Shown one piece after another: positions 55,178 to 63,824 of a stretch of DNA of 64,000 nucleotides; the first letter of the stretch is position 1; every line of letters begins with the position of its first letter. The stretch spans positions 310,001 through 374,000 of the forward strand of contig NZ_JAKRNM010000001.1 of NCBI RefSeq assembly GCF_022346995.1, given 5' to 3'. The translations under genes and the position numbers were made by a program. The notes under the pieces were generated by a model, which searched no databases, was not told where the DNA came from, and saw only the letters and a list, made by a program, of their open reading frames with translations. The stretch is from Paenibacillus sp. ACRRY. Lineage in GTDB: Bacteria; Bacillota; Bacilli; Paenibacillales; Paenibacillaceae.

Positions 55178-55213
55178 CTCAGGTTCTTGTTTCAGGCGAA
55201 ACCAGAACCTGAG
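55178..55213. repeat. Long hairpin near the 3' end of the FAD oxidoreductase gene
   Basis: Two 16-base arms, CTCAGGTTCTTGTTTC and GAAACCAGAACCTGAG, pair in all positions with one G-U, around an AGGC loop. There is no U-run on either strand. It could protect the 3' end of the oxidoreductase message or be a small repeated element. Confidence 0.55.
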
Positions 55214-55262
55214 CATGTTGCTTCAGGCTTGTACCCAATCCATTCGCTGCGCAGATCTCGAA

Positions 55263-56480
55263 TTATCTGGAGATAAGCGGTCTGCTTTGCAGGTAGATAT
55301 CGAAATCCGAACTCGATCCAGTGAGAATCTTATCCGAAACAATTTTGGCTAGAACGCCGTTATACACGGTTCCGTTATCTCCGTATGCCATCAGAATATA
55401 GCAATGGGGATAGGTCTCGTATTGACCGATGACAGGCAATCCGTCATGTGTGCCTCCGTAAAAGGCGCCCAGATAGTACTCAGGTTCAGCCTGAATGTCA
55501 GGGAATAGCTTGTTAAACTCTTGGATGAGCTTGTCCTTGCTTGCCAGGATTTTGGAATCTCGGGTTGCGGCGAAGGAAGTATCCTTATCCATTCCTCCGA
55601 TAATAACCCGATTGTCCGGGGTCGTACGCATATACACATAAGGACGTGCAGTCTCCCATATTAACGTTCGTTTGTGCCAGCTTGAAAAGTCGCTAATCGG
55701 CTTCGAAATGACGGCATAGGAGCTTGCCAGCGTAGCATTCTTTTCGGATTTAAAATCACTATCTTCATACCCGGCTGCAATAATTACATGTTTGGCTCGG
55801 ATTTCGCGACGTTCCTTGGTGTAGAAGACGGCATAATCCTGTTCGAATCGTCTTCCAGTTATCTCCGTGTTCTCATGGATCCTTCCTCCCTGAGCTTTTG
55901 CTTTCTCAAGAAGTCCATATACGAATTTTAAGGGGTTCATTTCTGCATCGTCATGATAGTACAGTGCTGCCTTTTTCCGGAAGGGGTACGAGCCGGATAT
56001 GTGCTCTTCATTCCACAGATCTACCTTAAATCCGTACTTCTGTAGAAGGGCATATTCTTCATTCAAAGCGGAAACATCTTCTTCATAGCTTGCGTAATAG
56101 AGGCTATCACGTCTTATAAAATCCGGATCAATCGGTAATTGACGACTTACCCGCTCAATGTGGTTAATAGACTCCTCACACAGTTTAAGATGACGAGCGG
56201 CTACTTCTTCACCAAAGGAGTGGCTGAGCGATACAAAACTTTTCTCACCTGCATATTGAATCAAGGCCGTATTGGTGCTGGTACTGCCTTCTCCAACTTT
56301 TCTCTTATCGACGATAACGACAGATACTCCCTGGTCACAAAGGAAATTTGCGCATTGAGCACCGGAGCTACCAGCGCCTATAATGAGCACATCGCAGGAT
56401 ATGTCCTCCTCCAACTTAGGGTAAGAGGGGGGATTAGCTATTGTTGTCGGCCAGTATAACTTACCGCTCTGCAGATCCAT
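55263..56480 (-). CDS. FAD-dependent oxidoreductase (DAO / glycine-oxidase-like)
   Basis: 405 residues from ATG 56480 after GGGAGAG. N-terminal Rossmann motif VLIIGAGSSGAQCA, a downstream GEGSTSTNTALIQY FAD contact, and a C-terminal GGTHDGLPVIG ... GDNGTVYNGVLA segment of the D-amino-acid/glycine oxidase family. It oxidises an amine-type substrate not identifiable here. No membrane segment or signal. Confidence 0.87.
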   Translation of the reverse strand: MDLQSGKLYWPTTIANPPSYPKLEEDISCDVLIIGAGSSGAQCANFLCDQGVSVVIVDKRKVGEGSTSTNTALIQYAGEKSFVSLSHSFGEEVAARHLKLCEESINHIERVSRQLPIDPDFIRRDSLYYASYEEDVSALNEEYALLQKYGFKVDLWNEEHISGSYPFRKKAALYYHDDAEMNPLKFVYGLLEKAKAQGGRIHENTEITGRRFEQDYAVFYTKERREIRAKHVIIAAGYEDSDFKSEKNATLASSYAVISKPISDFSSWHKRTLIWETARPYVYMRTTPDNRVIIGGMDKDTSFAATRDSKILASKDKLIQEFNKLFPDIQAEPEYYLGAFYGGTHDGLPVIGQYETYPHCYILMAYGDNGTVYNGVLAKIVSDKILTGSSSDFDIYLQSRPLISR

Positions 56481-56646
56481 TCGAGTCTCTCCCTTATATA
56501 TATTCGGAAGTAGTATGGACACTTTACTGCAACTCGATGCAAAATCAGATACTTTCGAACAACGTGCTCCGACAAGACCAATTAGGTAACTAGGAGAAGT
56601 TACGCCTTATCTTTAATAGTGAATTTATTTATAAATTTAGTATAAG

Positions 56647-56675
56647 TTCACTATCTATTCGAAACATGTTACTAT
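56647..56675 (+). promoter_or_regulatory. Promoter of the leader-regulated methyltransferase gene
   Basis: TTCACT (56647-56652) and TACTAT (56670-56675) are 17 bases apart. Transcription would begin near 56682, giving a 170-base leader. Confidence 0.55.
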
Positions 56676-56716
56676 TTAAGTGCTTTAAGGTTTTTCAAGA
56701 TAAGGAGTGCTTAAAT

Positions 56717-56746
56717 ATGATTATCCAATTCATTCGTTTAAGGTAG
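56717..56746 (+). CDS. Leader peptide with Arg-Leu-Arg stall motif
   Basis: Nine codons, MIIQFIRLR, then TAG. AAGGAG lies nine bases before its ATG. Arg-x-Arg is the known macrolide/ketolide-dependent ribosome arrest motif of erm-type leader peptides (for example ErmDL, MRLR). Its codons 56729-56743 are complementary, 14 of 15 bases, to 56824-56838, just upstream of the ribosome site of the downstream gene. A terminator starts two bases after its stop codon. The open frame and pairings are seen; stalling is inferred. Confidence 0.8.
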   Translation: MIIQFIRLR

Positions 56747-56747
56747 G

Positions 56748-56818
56748 AAAAGGTACAGCTCACATGCCCCGGATTTTTTAAACAAAATGCCCGGGTTTGT
56801 TTGACTGTGCCTTTTTTC
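56748..56818 (+). terminator. Attenuator terminator between leader peptide and rRNA methyltransferase gene
   Basis: AAAAGGTACAG (56748-56758) pairs with CTGTGCCTTTT (56805-56815) with one G-U; CCCGG and CCGGG extend the inner stem; the 3' side ends in TTTTTT. A ribosome stalled on the last leader codons would cover the 5' arm and so allow readthrough. Confidence 0.75.
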
Positions 56819-56823
56819 GTTGA

Positions 56824-56838
56824 CCTAAAACGAATGAA
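56824..56838 (+). promoter_or_regulatory. Anti-leader sequence next to the ribosome site
   Basis: CCTAAAACGAATGAA is complementary in 14 of 15 bases to leader codons at 56729-56743. It overlaps the start of the ribosome site (AAAGGG, 56837-56842). Pairing with the leader would reduce access to that site; a ribosome sitting on the leader would free it. Confidence 0.65.
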
Positions 56839-56851
56839 AGGGTGCTTTTTT

Positions 56852-57739
56852 GTGTTTAACAAAAGTAAAAAGTTGATGAGTCTTGAGAGAATCAAGGAGT
56901 CGCAAGAGATATTTCGTTGCCCGTTATGCAGTAAACCGATGAAATTAATTCAATTGCAGAGCTTAATTTGCATGAATCGGCATTGTTTTGATATTGCCAA
57001 GCAAGGATATATCAATCTATCCTCACGTTCCACTAAATCTAAGTATGATAGACAAACCTTTGAAACGAGAAGAATAATTAGCGAGAGCGGGTTATTTCAT
57101 CCCATGCAGGCTGCCGTAAGTGAAATAATTGTGAGTCAAAACATGAGTAAAGAATCCATACGTTTACTGGATGCAGGTTGCGGAGAAGGTTCTCATTTGA
57201 ACAGCATACAAACCAGAATAAATCAGAAAAAGCGTAACCATTCATTGGCTGTGGGAATCGACATTTCAAAGGAGGGGATTAGTCTTGCTGCAGCGGAATA
57301 TTCAAATGCCATGTGGTGTGTTGCAGACATTGCAAACATCCCATTCGCTAACGAGCAATTCAACTTCATCATTAACATTCTTTCGCCAGCCAATTATTCC
57401 GAATTCCAGAGATTGCTCACAGATCGTGGTTTGGTAATTAAAGTGGTTCCTGAGCAGCATTATCTTACAGAATTAAGAGGTATCCTTTACAAAGGAACAG
57501 GTAAACAGGTCTATTCAAATACACCTACAATTCGTTATTTTAACGAACGGTTCAATCTAATAGCTGTTGAAAACGTTCAATATCAGGTAAGCCTCAGTGA
57601 ACACCTCATTGCACCTTTGCTTGAGATGACACCTTTATCTTGGGGAGCTTCTCAAGAGTGCAAAGAACTCATTTTACAGATGGATCTGAGAGAAATTACT
57701 ATGGATTTTAAGATATTAGTGGGTATGAAACAATCGTAA
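56852..57739 (+). CDS. RlmA-like 23S rRNA (guanine-N1) methyltransferase
   Basis: 295 residues from GTG 56852, eight bases after AAAGGG. The N-terminal zinc-binding site CPLC ... C ... HCFD and the segment AKQGYINL are those of RlmA/TlrB-type enzymes that methylate G745 or G748 of 23S rRNA. The SAM motif LLDAGCGEG and NILSPANYSEF follow. G748 methylation gives resistance to tylosin-type macrolides in Streptomyces. The upstream leader with an RLR motif and attenuator suggests drug-inducible control. Which G is methylated cannot be told by eye. Confidence 0.87.
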   Translation: MFNKSKKLMSLERIKESQEIFRCPLCSKPMKLIQLQSLICMNRHCFDIAKQGYINLSSRSTKSKYDRQTFETRRIISESGLFHPMQAAVSEIIVSQNMSKESIRLLDAGCGEGSHLNSIQTRINQKKRNHSLAVGIDISKEGISLAAAEYSNAMWCVADIANIPFANEQFNFIINILSPANYSEFQRLLTDRGLVIKVVPEQHYLTELRGILYKGTGKQVYSNTPTIRYFNERFNLIAVENVQYQVSLSEHLIAPLLEMTPLSWGASQECKELILQMDLREITMDFKILVGMKQS

Positions 57740-57789
57740 AACGAACGGACAACATTTACGATTAACCAATACCCAATCTTACATCAAGG

Positions 57790-57817
57790 CAGCCGATCAA
57801 TGGATCGGCTGTTTTTG
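57790..57817 (+). terminator. Terminator after the methyltransferase gene
   Basis: CAGCCGATC and GATCGGCTG pair perfectly around AATG, followed by TTTTTG. Confidence 0.85.
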
Positions 57818-57911
57818 TTTAGGGAACGGAGATGCATTTTGGGTGTTAATCCCAATATGTGGTACTATCATTGGAATAAGGTAATCTGAAATGAATCAAG
57901 GGGATGATTGA

Positions 57912-58532
57912 GTGGGCTCTAGGTTGATGCATTTGTTGATTTCGGATTTTGTGGGCAAGGAGCTGTCTATCAAGCATCGGGGTGATATGCTCCTTGGCGC
58001 CATAGCCCCAGATGCAAAATCTGAAAAAGGCGATACTCATTTTCTAGGGGATCAATTCAAGTATGGTCTCAACAGGCGATGGGAGTACGGGCGTTTCATC
58101 ACCAAATACAAGGAGCGTATAACTGAGCCTTTCATGCTGGGTTATTTAACTCATTTAATAGCGGATGAAGTTTGGGCTATGAAATCTTACTTTAGCGGAT
58201 TGGAAGAGCGACTGAATAACGAGCCTACACTGTACGATCGCTATCACCATGACTTTCGATTGTGCAATGCGAAGCTGATTGAAATGTTTACTTCTGAGGG
58301 ACTTTACGAGGCACTAAATGCTGCTGTTTACATACCAGTTATGGATGAACTTGATGAGAAGAATGTATTCGTTTTGAAGAAACAGGCGCTGGAGGACTTT
58401 AACTATCCAGTGAAACATGTCCAGCAGGAGTTGAGTGTTTTTTCATTAGACGAGATCTTGGCATACATGGAACGCTCCGCCTATCGTGCCTTGGATGTAT
58501 GTCGATCACAGCTAGGTACAATTCATACTTAA
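57912..58532 (+). CDS. Zinc-dependent phospholipase C-like protein
   Basis: 206 residues from GTG 57912 after AAGGGG. An all-helical protein with the His/Asp pattern of the zinc-dependent PLC/S1-P1-nuclease-like family: HLLISDFVGKEL, LLGAIAPDA, FLGYLTHLIADEVW and YHHDFRLCN. No signal peptide, so a cytosolic member of the family; the substrate is unknown. Confidence 0.72.
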   Translation: MGSRLMHLLISDFVGKELSIKHRGDMLLGAIAPDAKSEKGDTHFLGDQFKYGLNRRWEYGRFITKYKERITEPFMLGYLTHLIADEVWAMKSYFSGLEERLNNEPTLYDRYHHDFRLCNAKLIEMFTSEGLYEALNAAVYIPVMDELDEKNVFVLKKQALEDFNYPVKHVQQELSVFSLDEILAYMERSAYRALDVCRSQLGTIHT

Positions 58533-58602
58533 GTGAACCTTTATGCTCTTTTAGACATGCAGAGAAGCATACTGGCTTTCTTATGGAAAAGGAGAATAAA
58601 AG

Positions 58603-59064
58603 ATGTCTATAACATTTAAGAAATCAACATTAGAAGATATTGAAACATTGCTTCTTCTTCAAAAAGCAGCATTTCAAGAGGATTTGGAAAAGTACGAAGA
58701 CTTTGAATCTAATCCGGCATGTGAAACCTATGAAAAATTGGCTGAAAATATTAGAAAATATCAACATTTTACCATTTTAGAGGGGAAAACAATTATAGGT
58801 GCGATTGATGTAAGAGGCAACGATGAGCGCATGCACATTGATAAGGTGTTTATTTCTCCTTCTAATCAAAGTAAGGGCGTAGGTACTGCAGCAATTCAAT
58901 TTGTGGAAACACATTTTCCAAATACAAAATTATGGACCTTATATACACCGCATTTAAGCTTTCGTAATCATTTCTTTTATGAGAAGTTTGGATACCAAAA
59001 GACTAAAGAGGTTCAGCTTACTCAAAAGCTGATTTTATTCAAATACGAGAAGCGAATAAAGTAA
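58603..59064 (+). CDS. GNAT-family N-acetyltransferase
   Basis: 153 residues with the acetyl-CoA loop SPSNQSKGVGTAAIQFVE and the terminal FFYEKFGYQKT strand. Ribosome site AAAGGAG. It stands alone after the phospholipase-like gene; the substrate is not known. Confidence 0.85.
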   Translation: MSITFKKSTLEDIETLLLLQKAAFQEDLEKYEDFESNPACETYEKLAENIRKYQHFTILEGKTIIGAIDVRGNDERMHIDKVFISPSNQSKGVGTAAIQFVETHFPNTKLWTLYTPHLSFRNHFFYEKFGYQKTKEVQLTQKLILFKYEKRIK

Positions 59065-59068
59065 TTCT

Positions 59069-59194
59069 GAAAAAATAGTTCGTTATTTTGAGGAAAAAGG
59101 CTTATTGTTGCCGCCGTGTATCGATGAAAATCAATATCGCATGTATGGAATGAATGAGATTTAGCGATTGGCGCATATTTTACTTTTCAGTTAA
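59069..59194 (+). pseudogene. Remnant of a MerR-family regulator gene
   Basis: In the frame from 59069 the translation reads IVRYFEEKGLLLPP, then ENQYRMYGMNEI, a TAG at 59162, and RLAHI. This is the wing and second helix of a MerR helix-turn-helix domain (RYYEEKGLL-P ... YRxYxxxDxxRLxxI). The first helix and start are missing, an in-frame stop splits the domain and the dimer region is gone. It begins right after the stop of the GNAT gene. Confidence 0.7.
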
Positions 59195-59307
59195 GTTGGG
59201 TTGCCAGTAAAAGATCCGTTACTCCAAATTAACGAGATAATTCCGTGTACGCCTTACTATGGTAGAATGAATGCAGTTTGGATGATGAATACGTGGAGGA
59301 TAGAAGT

Positions 59308-60255
59308 ATGAATAAAACGGAGCGGCATCTTGCAATCACCCTTGAGTTACAGCGCAGCAAAACGCTAAGGGCAGAAGATCTGGCTTCCCGGTTTGAGACA
59401 AGTGTACGAACGATATATCGGGATATGCAAGCACTAAGCGAAGCTGGGGTGCCAATAATAGGAGCACCTGGTCAGGGTTACTCTTTAATGGAAGGGTATT
59501 TTCTTCCCCCGGTAAGCTTTACAGTCGAAGAAGCCGTATCCCTGCTCATGGGAGCAGATTTAATTGAACAGAGATTGGATCATACATACGCAAGTGAAGC
59601 CACGTCGGCTCAACATAAAATTGAAGCTATCTTGCCAGAATCGGTTCGAAATGAATCTGCACGTGTTCGGGAAACCATGCGACTCCTTCATGGAAGTGAT
59701 GCCTTAACTGGAGAGACGGTTAAAACGTATCTTAAGCAAATACGCAGCGCCATTTTGGAACGGCACAAGATTCGTTTTATGTACCGTAAAAAAATGCCGG
59801 GGCTAGACGGGAATCGAAGCAATCTTCGGGAGGTTTCTCCGTATGGATTATCCCTTTTGCATGAACATTGGGTTTTAATCGCACACTGCGATATGCGACA
59901 AGACATTCGTCATTTCCGACTGTCCCGAATGACGGAACTTCAAGTATTGGAGGATCGCTTTCTTTTACCGGATGGTTTTGACCTAAGCGAATATCGGCCG
60001 CCTGATGATCGAAATGAACGGGTATTGATCAGGGCAAACCCTGAAATAGCAGACAAAATTATAGAAGTAGTCAACTTCTATATCGATGCCATAGAGGATC
60101 ATATGGACGGTGTGACTTTTCATTTTCGTGTCCGGCATACGGAAGAACTATTGCATCATTTGCTTGGATGGGGTGGGGATGTTCAAGTGATTGAGCCGGA
60201 GTCTCTGCGCTTGCGAATTCAAGAAGTTGCGAAAAATATTCTAAAACACTACTGA
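59308..60255 (+). CDS. WYL-domain transcriptional regulator (YafY-like)
   Basis: 315 residues: N-terminal helix-turn-helix (LRAEDLASRFETSVRTIYRD), middle WYL domain (ISSVSPYGL-like REVSPYGLSLLHEHWVLIAHC) and a C-terminal WCX-like extension. ATG 59308 follows GTGGAGG; an in-frame ATG 30 bases earlier lacks one. It probably controls itself and the DinB gene that follows. Confidence 0.9.
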   Translation: MNKTERHLAITLELQRSKTLRAEDLASRFETSVRTIYRDMQALSEAGVPIIGAPGQGYSLMEGYFLPPVSFTVEEAVSLLMGADLIEQRLDHTYASEATSAQHKIEAILPESVRNESARVRETMRLLHGSDALTGETVKTYLKQIRSAILERHKIRFMYRKKMPGLDGNRSNLREVSPYGLSLLHEHWVLIAHCDMRQDIRHFRLSRMTELQVLEDRFLLPDGFDLSEYRPPDDRNERVLIRANPEIADKIIEVVNFYIDAIEDHMDGVTFHFRVRHTEELLHHLLGWGGDVQVIEPESLRLRIQEVAKNILKHY

Positions 60256-60281
60256 CATACACCTGTCAGTAGTGTTTTTTT
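60243..60281 (+). terminator. Terminator overlapping the WYL stop codon
   Basis: AAAACACTACTGACA and TGTCAGTAGTGTTTT form a perfect 15-base-pair stem with a six-base loop and T7 after. The left arm includes the last codons and the stop codon. Confidence 0.85.
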
Positions 60282-60323
60282 ATACTTTGATTAAATCTAA
60301 GATGAAAAGGGGTTGCTGGAAGG

Positions 60324-60878
60324 ATGAAAAACACACTTATTGTATTGAGATCTTTTGAAAATTCTGTAGAGAGGTATTTGGCTGAATTGGAACAGTTCGA
60401 GATGGAGCAATTACATAGAAAGACGGATGAGGAGGAATGGTCCATAGGACAGATGTATATGCATTTGATTCAATCAGCGCTCTTTATGCACCTGCCTAAT
60501 ATAAAACAATGTTTGGTTCACAGCGAACCATCGGAAAATTTGAATAAGGGAAAAACGGAGCTGGGGGAGATAGTATTCGAGCAAGAACAATTTCCGGCTA
60601 TTCGAATTAAAGTCCCTGCTTCACCGCAGTACACTCCAAAGGCACCGGAAAACATGGAGCAATTGGTTGGTGGGTTGCATCAAGTCATAGAAGGAATGAG
60701 GGAGATGGAAGCAGTTTTACGTCCATCGCCTGCAACGGATAAAGTTATTCACCCAAGACTTGGGGCACTGGACGCCCAGGAATGGTTTTTATTAATCGAA
60801 ATGCATTACAGACATCACTTTTTGCAATTGGATCGTTTGAAGATGGAATTAGATCACGAAGACTTTCAAATCTGTTAG
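60324..60878 (+). CDS. DinB-superfamily protein
   Basis: 184 residues forming a four-helix bundle. Metal-binding His are in QMYMHLIQSA and in EMHYRHHFLQLDR, and EEEWSIGQM is the usual DinB helix start. Family members use thiols or act as metal-dependent transferases; this one is unassigned. Ribosome site AAAAGGGG. Confidence 0.85.
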   Translation: MKNTLIVLRSFENSVERYLAELEQFEMEQLHRKTDEEEWSIGQMYMHLIQSALFMHLPNIKQCLVHSEPSENLNKGKTELGEIVFEQEQFPAIRIKVPASPQYTPKAPENMEQLVGGLHQVIEGMREMEAVLRPSPATDKVIHPRLGALDAQEWFLLIEMHYRHHFLQLDRLKMELDHEDFQIC

Positions 60879-60893
60879 GAATGAAGCTCAATT

Positions 60894-61739
60894 CTATTTT
60901 AAGTATTGCTTGCGAAATTGCAGCGGAGAAAAGCCGAATTCCCGTTTGAAGCAGGACGAAAAATAAGGGGAGTACCGAAAACCCACTTCCTCAGCGACCC
61001 GGTCAATGGACCAATCGGTCGTGACCAGGAGACGTTTGGCCCGCTCCAGCCGAAACTGCTGCAAATAATCGGATGGCGTACATCCGTATCTCGACTTCAT
61101 GCATCGTACAATATAGTTTGGATGAAAGTGCAGGGCGGACGCGATGGCTTCATTGGTGACTTTCTCCCGATAGTTAGCTTGAAGGTAAGCGGCAGTCCGC
61201 TCGGCCAATCGGGAAGCCACCGAATCCGTTCGGCCGAAACATTCTTCTTCAAGCAAGCTGAGCAGTTCTCCGAGAAGCTGCTGTTCCTGCCAAAAGGAGA
61301 GCGTGGGCGGCTGGGTGAGCAGCTGTTCTACCATACCGAACACCGTGCGTGAGTCAGGCAAATGCATGTATTTAGGCAATCGCAGCGTGTAAGGGTTAAT
61401 AAATGGCCTGGTTGAATAAGGTGATGTATTATTCTCCGCTTGCTCCGCCACAGATGCATCCCGTCTCGGTGCATGCTCAAAGTGAACCCAATAAAAGACG
61501 GTATCCTGATCGCAAGGTCGGATCGAATAGTGTTCTCCGTCAGGCAGCAGCAGCAGCATGTCTCCTTCGGTTAGTGTCCATTGTGATCCATTCTCGCCGA
61601 TATACATCTCTCCGCGAACAAGGATTAGCAGATCATATGCTCCGATGTTGCTGCGATGGGGGTGCTGGTCCCCGCTTTTATACTCTGTCAGGCCCGATCC
61701 CAAATAATAGGGGAGTGGGGGCATATGAAGTTCAATCAT
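60894..61739 (-). CDS. AraC-family regulator divergent from GH127
   Basis: 281 residues: N-terminal cupin-like sugar-sensing half (YDLLILVRGEMYIGE, GDMLLLLPDGEHY) and a C-terminal AraC domain (VTNEAIASALHFHPNYIVR, IDRVAEEVGFRYSPYF). Divergent from a beta-L-arabinofuranosidase, so it probably activates that gene in response to arabinose or an arabino-oligosaccharide. The shared gap has no strong -35 box, as expected for activator dependence. Confidence 0.92.
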   Translation of the reverse strand: MIELHMPPLPYYLGSGLTEYKSGDQHPHRSNIGAYDLLILVRGEMYIGENGSQWTLTEGDMLLLLPDGEHYSIRPCDQDTVFYWVHFEHAPRRDASVAEQAENNTSPYSTRPFINPYTLRLPKYMHLPDSRTVFGMVEQLLTQPPTLSFWQEQQLLGELLSLLEEECFGRTDSVASRLAERTAAYLQANYREKVTNEAIASALHFHPNYIVRCMKSRYGCTPSDYLQQFRLERAKRLLVTTDWSIDRVAEEVGFRYSPYFSSCFKREFGFSPLQFRKQYLK

Positions 61740-61834
61740 GGTGTCTTCGCCCAGAACGTTCGCATCCTTTCGCTTGTGTCATATTTTATAGAAAATGGTT
61801 CATTCCATTCCTATTAAGTCGGTTATACCAAGCA

Positions 61835-61840
61835 TATAAT
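61835..61840 (+). promoter_or_regulatory. Candidate -10 box of the GH127 gene
   Basis: TATAAT at 61835-61840, with no good -35 sequence 17 bases upstream, in the AraC/GH127 intergenic region. This fits a promoter that needs the AraC activator. Confidence 0.4.
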
Positions 61841-61880
61841 TGAGTTCGTAAAGAGTCAATTAATATAGGAGGTACTACTG

Positions 61881-63824
61881 ATGCAGACAACACAGGTTCA
61901 TATCCGGGACTCATTTTGGGAGGATTATTCCACACTGGTACGTCAAACAGTCATACCCTATCAATGGGAGGCATTGAATGATCGTATAGAAGGGGCGGAA
62001 CCCAGCTATGCCATCCGTAATTTCCGAATTGCTGCCGGTCTGGAACAGGGAGAATTCGGCGGATGGGTGTTTCAGGATAGTGATTTATATAAATGGTTGG
62101 AAGCGGTTGCTTATTCGCTGAGGAGTCATCCTGACCCCGAATTGGAGAACATCGCAGATGGAGCAATCGACCTCATTGGTCAGGCTCAGCGGGACGACGG
62201 ATATATCAATACTTATTTTACAATCAAGGAACCGGGCAAAGAGTGGACAAATCTGTATGAGGCTCATGAACTGTACTGTGCCGGACACCTGATTGAAGCT
62301 GCGGTGGCCTACGCTGATGCAACGGGCAAACGTAAGTTACTGGACATTGCTTGCCGTTTCGCTGACTTAATCGACAAGCTCTTCGGTACGGGAGAGAACC
62401 AGAAACGGGCATACTGCGGGCATCAGGAGATTGAACTGGCACTCGTCAAGTTATATCATGCAACCGGAGAAGAACGGTATTTGAAACTAAGCCAATATTT
62501 CATTGATGAGCGGGGCAGCTGCCCGAATTATTTTATCCAGGAATGGGAACAGGGAGGCAGAACAAACATCTGGTCGCAAGGTTCGCCGAACTTGGAGATG
62601 TACCAATCCCATCTTCCGGTACGTGAACAGACAGCAGCCGTCGGACACTCCGTACGTGCCGTATACATGTATACGGCCATGGCCGATCTCGCCCGCTTGA
62701 CGAAGGATGACAGCTTGCGAGCGGCTTGCGAACGACTGTGGGTCAATACAACTCGTAAACAGATGTACATCACGGGAGGAATTGGCGCGACACATTTGGG
62801 CGAGGCATTCACTTTCGATTATGATCTGCCGAATGACGCGGTGTACGCGGAAACTTGCGCATCCATCGGATTGATCTTCTGGGCGCGCCGGATGCTTCGT
62901 TTGGAGGCGAAGAGTGAGTATGCGGACGTGATGGAACGTGCGCTGTACAACAATGTGCTTGGCAGTATGTCCAAGGACGGCAAACACTTTTTCTATGTCA
63001 ACCCGCTTGAAGTATGGCCAGAGGCCAGCATGCGTAATCCGGACAAGCATCATGTGAAACCAGTTCGCCAGAAGTGGTTTGGTTGTTCCTGCTGCCCGCC
63101 AAACGTGGCCCGTTTGCTTAGCTCGCTGAACGATTATATCTATGATGTATCTGCGGAAGAGAACGCGGTTCATGTTCATTTATACATTGGCAGTACGGTA
63201 GAATTCACGTCAGCTGAAGGCAGGGCAGTCAAGCTGAGTCAACATTCCGAGCTTCCTTGGAACGGAAAAATCAGCTTCAATATCTCGCTTGCTCCAGACA
63301 GCTCGGATGGGGCTTCATTCACACTCGCATTGCGAATTCCGAACTGGTTCCAGAGTGGGCAGCCTGTTTTGCGAGTGAATGGCGAAGAGCAGGCATATAC
63401 ATTGAACAATGGTTACGCTCATATCCACCGACTTTGGTCGGAAGGAGATTCATTGGAGTGGTTACTGCCACTTGAAACGCAATTGATTGAAGCTCATCCG
63501 CAAATACGGGCTGATGCAGGCAAAGCAGCCATTCAGCGCGGACCACTTGTATATTGCGTGGAAGAAGCGGATAACGGAGCGCCGCTAGCTTCATTATCCA
63601 TTGCCGGGACAGCGAATTTAACGGAGCGCGATGCACCGAATTTACTTGGCGGATGCGTTGTTGTCGAGGGCGACGGACTGACTGCGGATGGATCAGCATG
63701 GCCAGAGGATCAACCGTACCAACCGATCCGCAAACCTCGCATTCCGGTACGTTTTACAGCCATTCCTTATTATCTGTGGGGAAACCGTGAACCGGGTGAA
63801 ATGAGCGTCTGGCTGCGTAATTGA
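61881..63824 (+). CDS. GH127 beta-L-arabinofuranosidase
   Basis: 647 residues, no signal peptide. The zinc/cysteine active site of HypBA1-type enzymes is present: AETCASIG (Glu and Cys ligands) and WFGCSCCPPN (zinc ligand and nucleophile cysteines), in an (alpha/alpha)6 barrel. C-terminal beta-sandwich domains follow. It releases beta-1,2-linked arabinofuranose, as from plant hydroxyproline-linked or pectic arabinans. Ribosome site AGGAGG before ATG 61881. Confidence 0.95.
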   Translation: MQTTQVHIRDSFWEDYSTLVRQTVIPYQWEALNDRIEGAEPSYAIRNFRIAAGLEQGEFGGWVFQDSDLYKWLEAVAYSLRSHPDPELENIADGAIDLIGQAQRDDGYINTYFTIKEPGKEWTNLYEAHELYCAGHLIEAAVAYADATGKRKLLDIACRFADLIDKLFGTGENQKRAYCGHQEIELALVKLYHATGEERYLKLSQYFIDERGSCPNYFIQEWEQGGRTNIWSQGSPNLEMYQSHLPVREQTAAVGHSVRAVYMYTAMADLARLTKDDSLRAACERLWVNTTRKQMYITGGIGATHLGEAFTFDYDLPNDAVYAETCASIGLIFWARRMLRLEAKSEYADVMERALYNNVLGSMSKDGKHFFYVNPLEVWPEASMRNPDKHHVKPVRQKWFGCSCCPPNVARLLSSLNDYIYDVSAEENAVHVHLYIGSTVEFTSAEGRAVKLSQHSELPWNGKISFNISLAPDSSDGASFTLALRIPNWFQSGQPVLRVNGEEQAYTLNNGYAHIHRLWSEGDSLEWLLPLETQLIEAHPQIRADAGKAAIQRGPLVYCVEEADNGAPLASLSIAGTANLTERDAPNLLGGCVVVEGDGLTADGSAWPEDQPYQPIRKPRIPVRFTAIPYYLWGNREPGEMSVWLRN

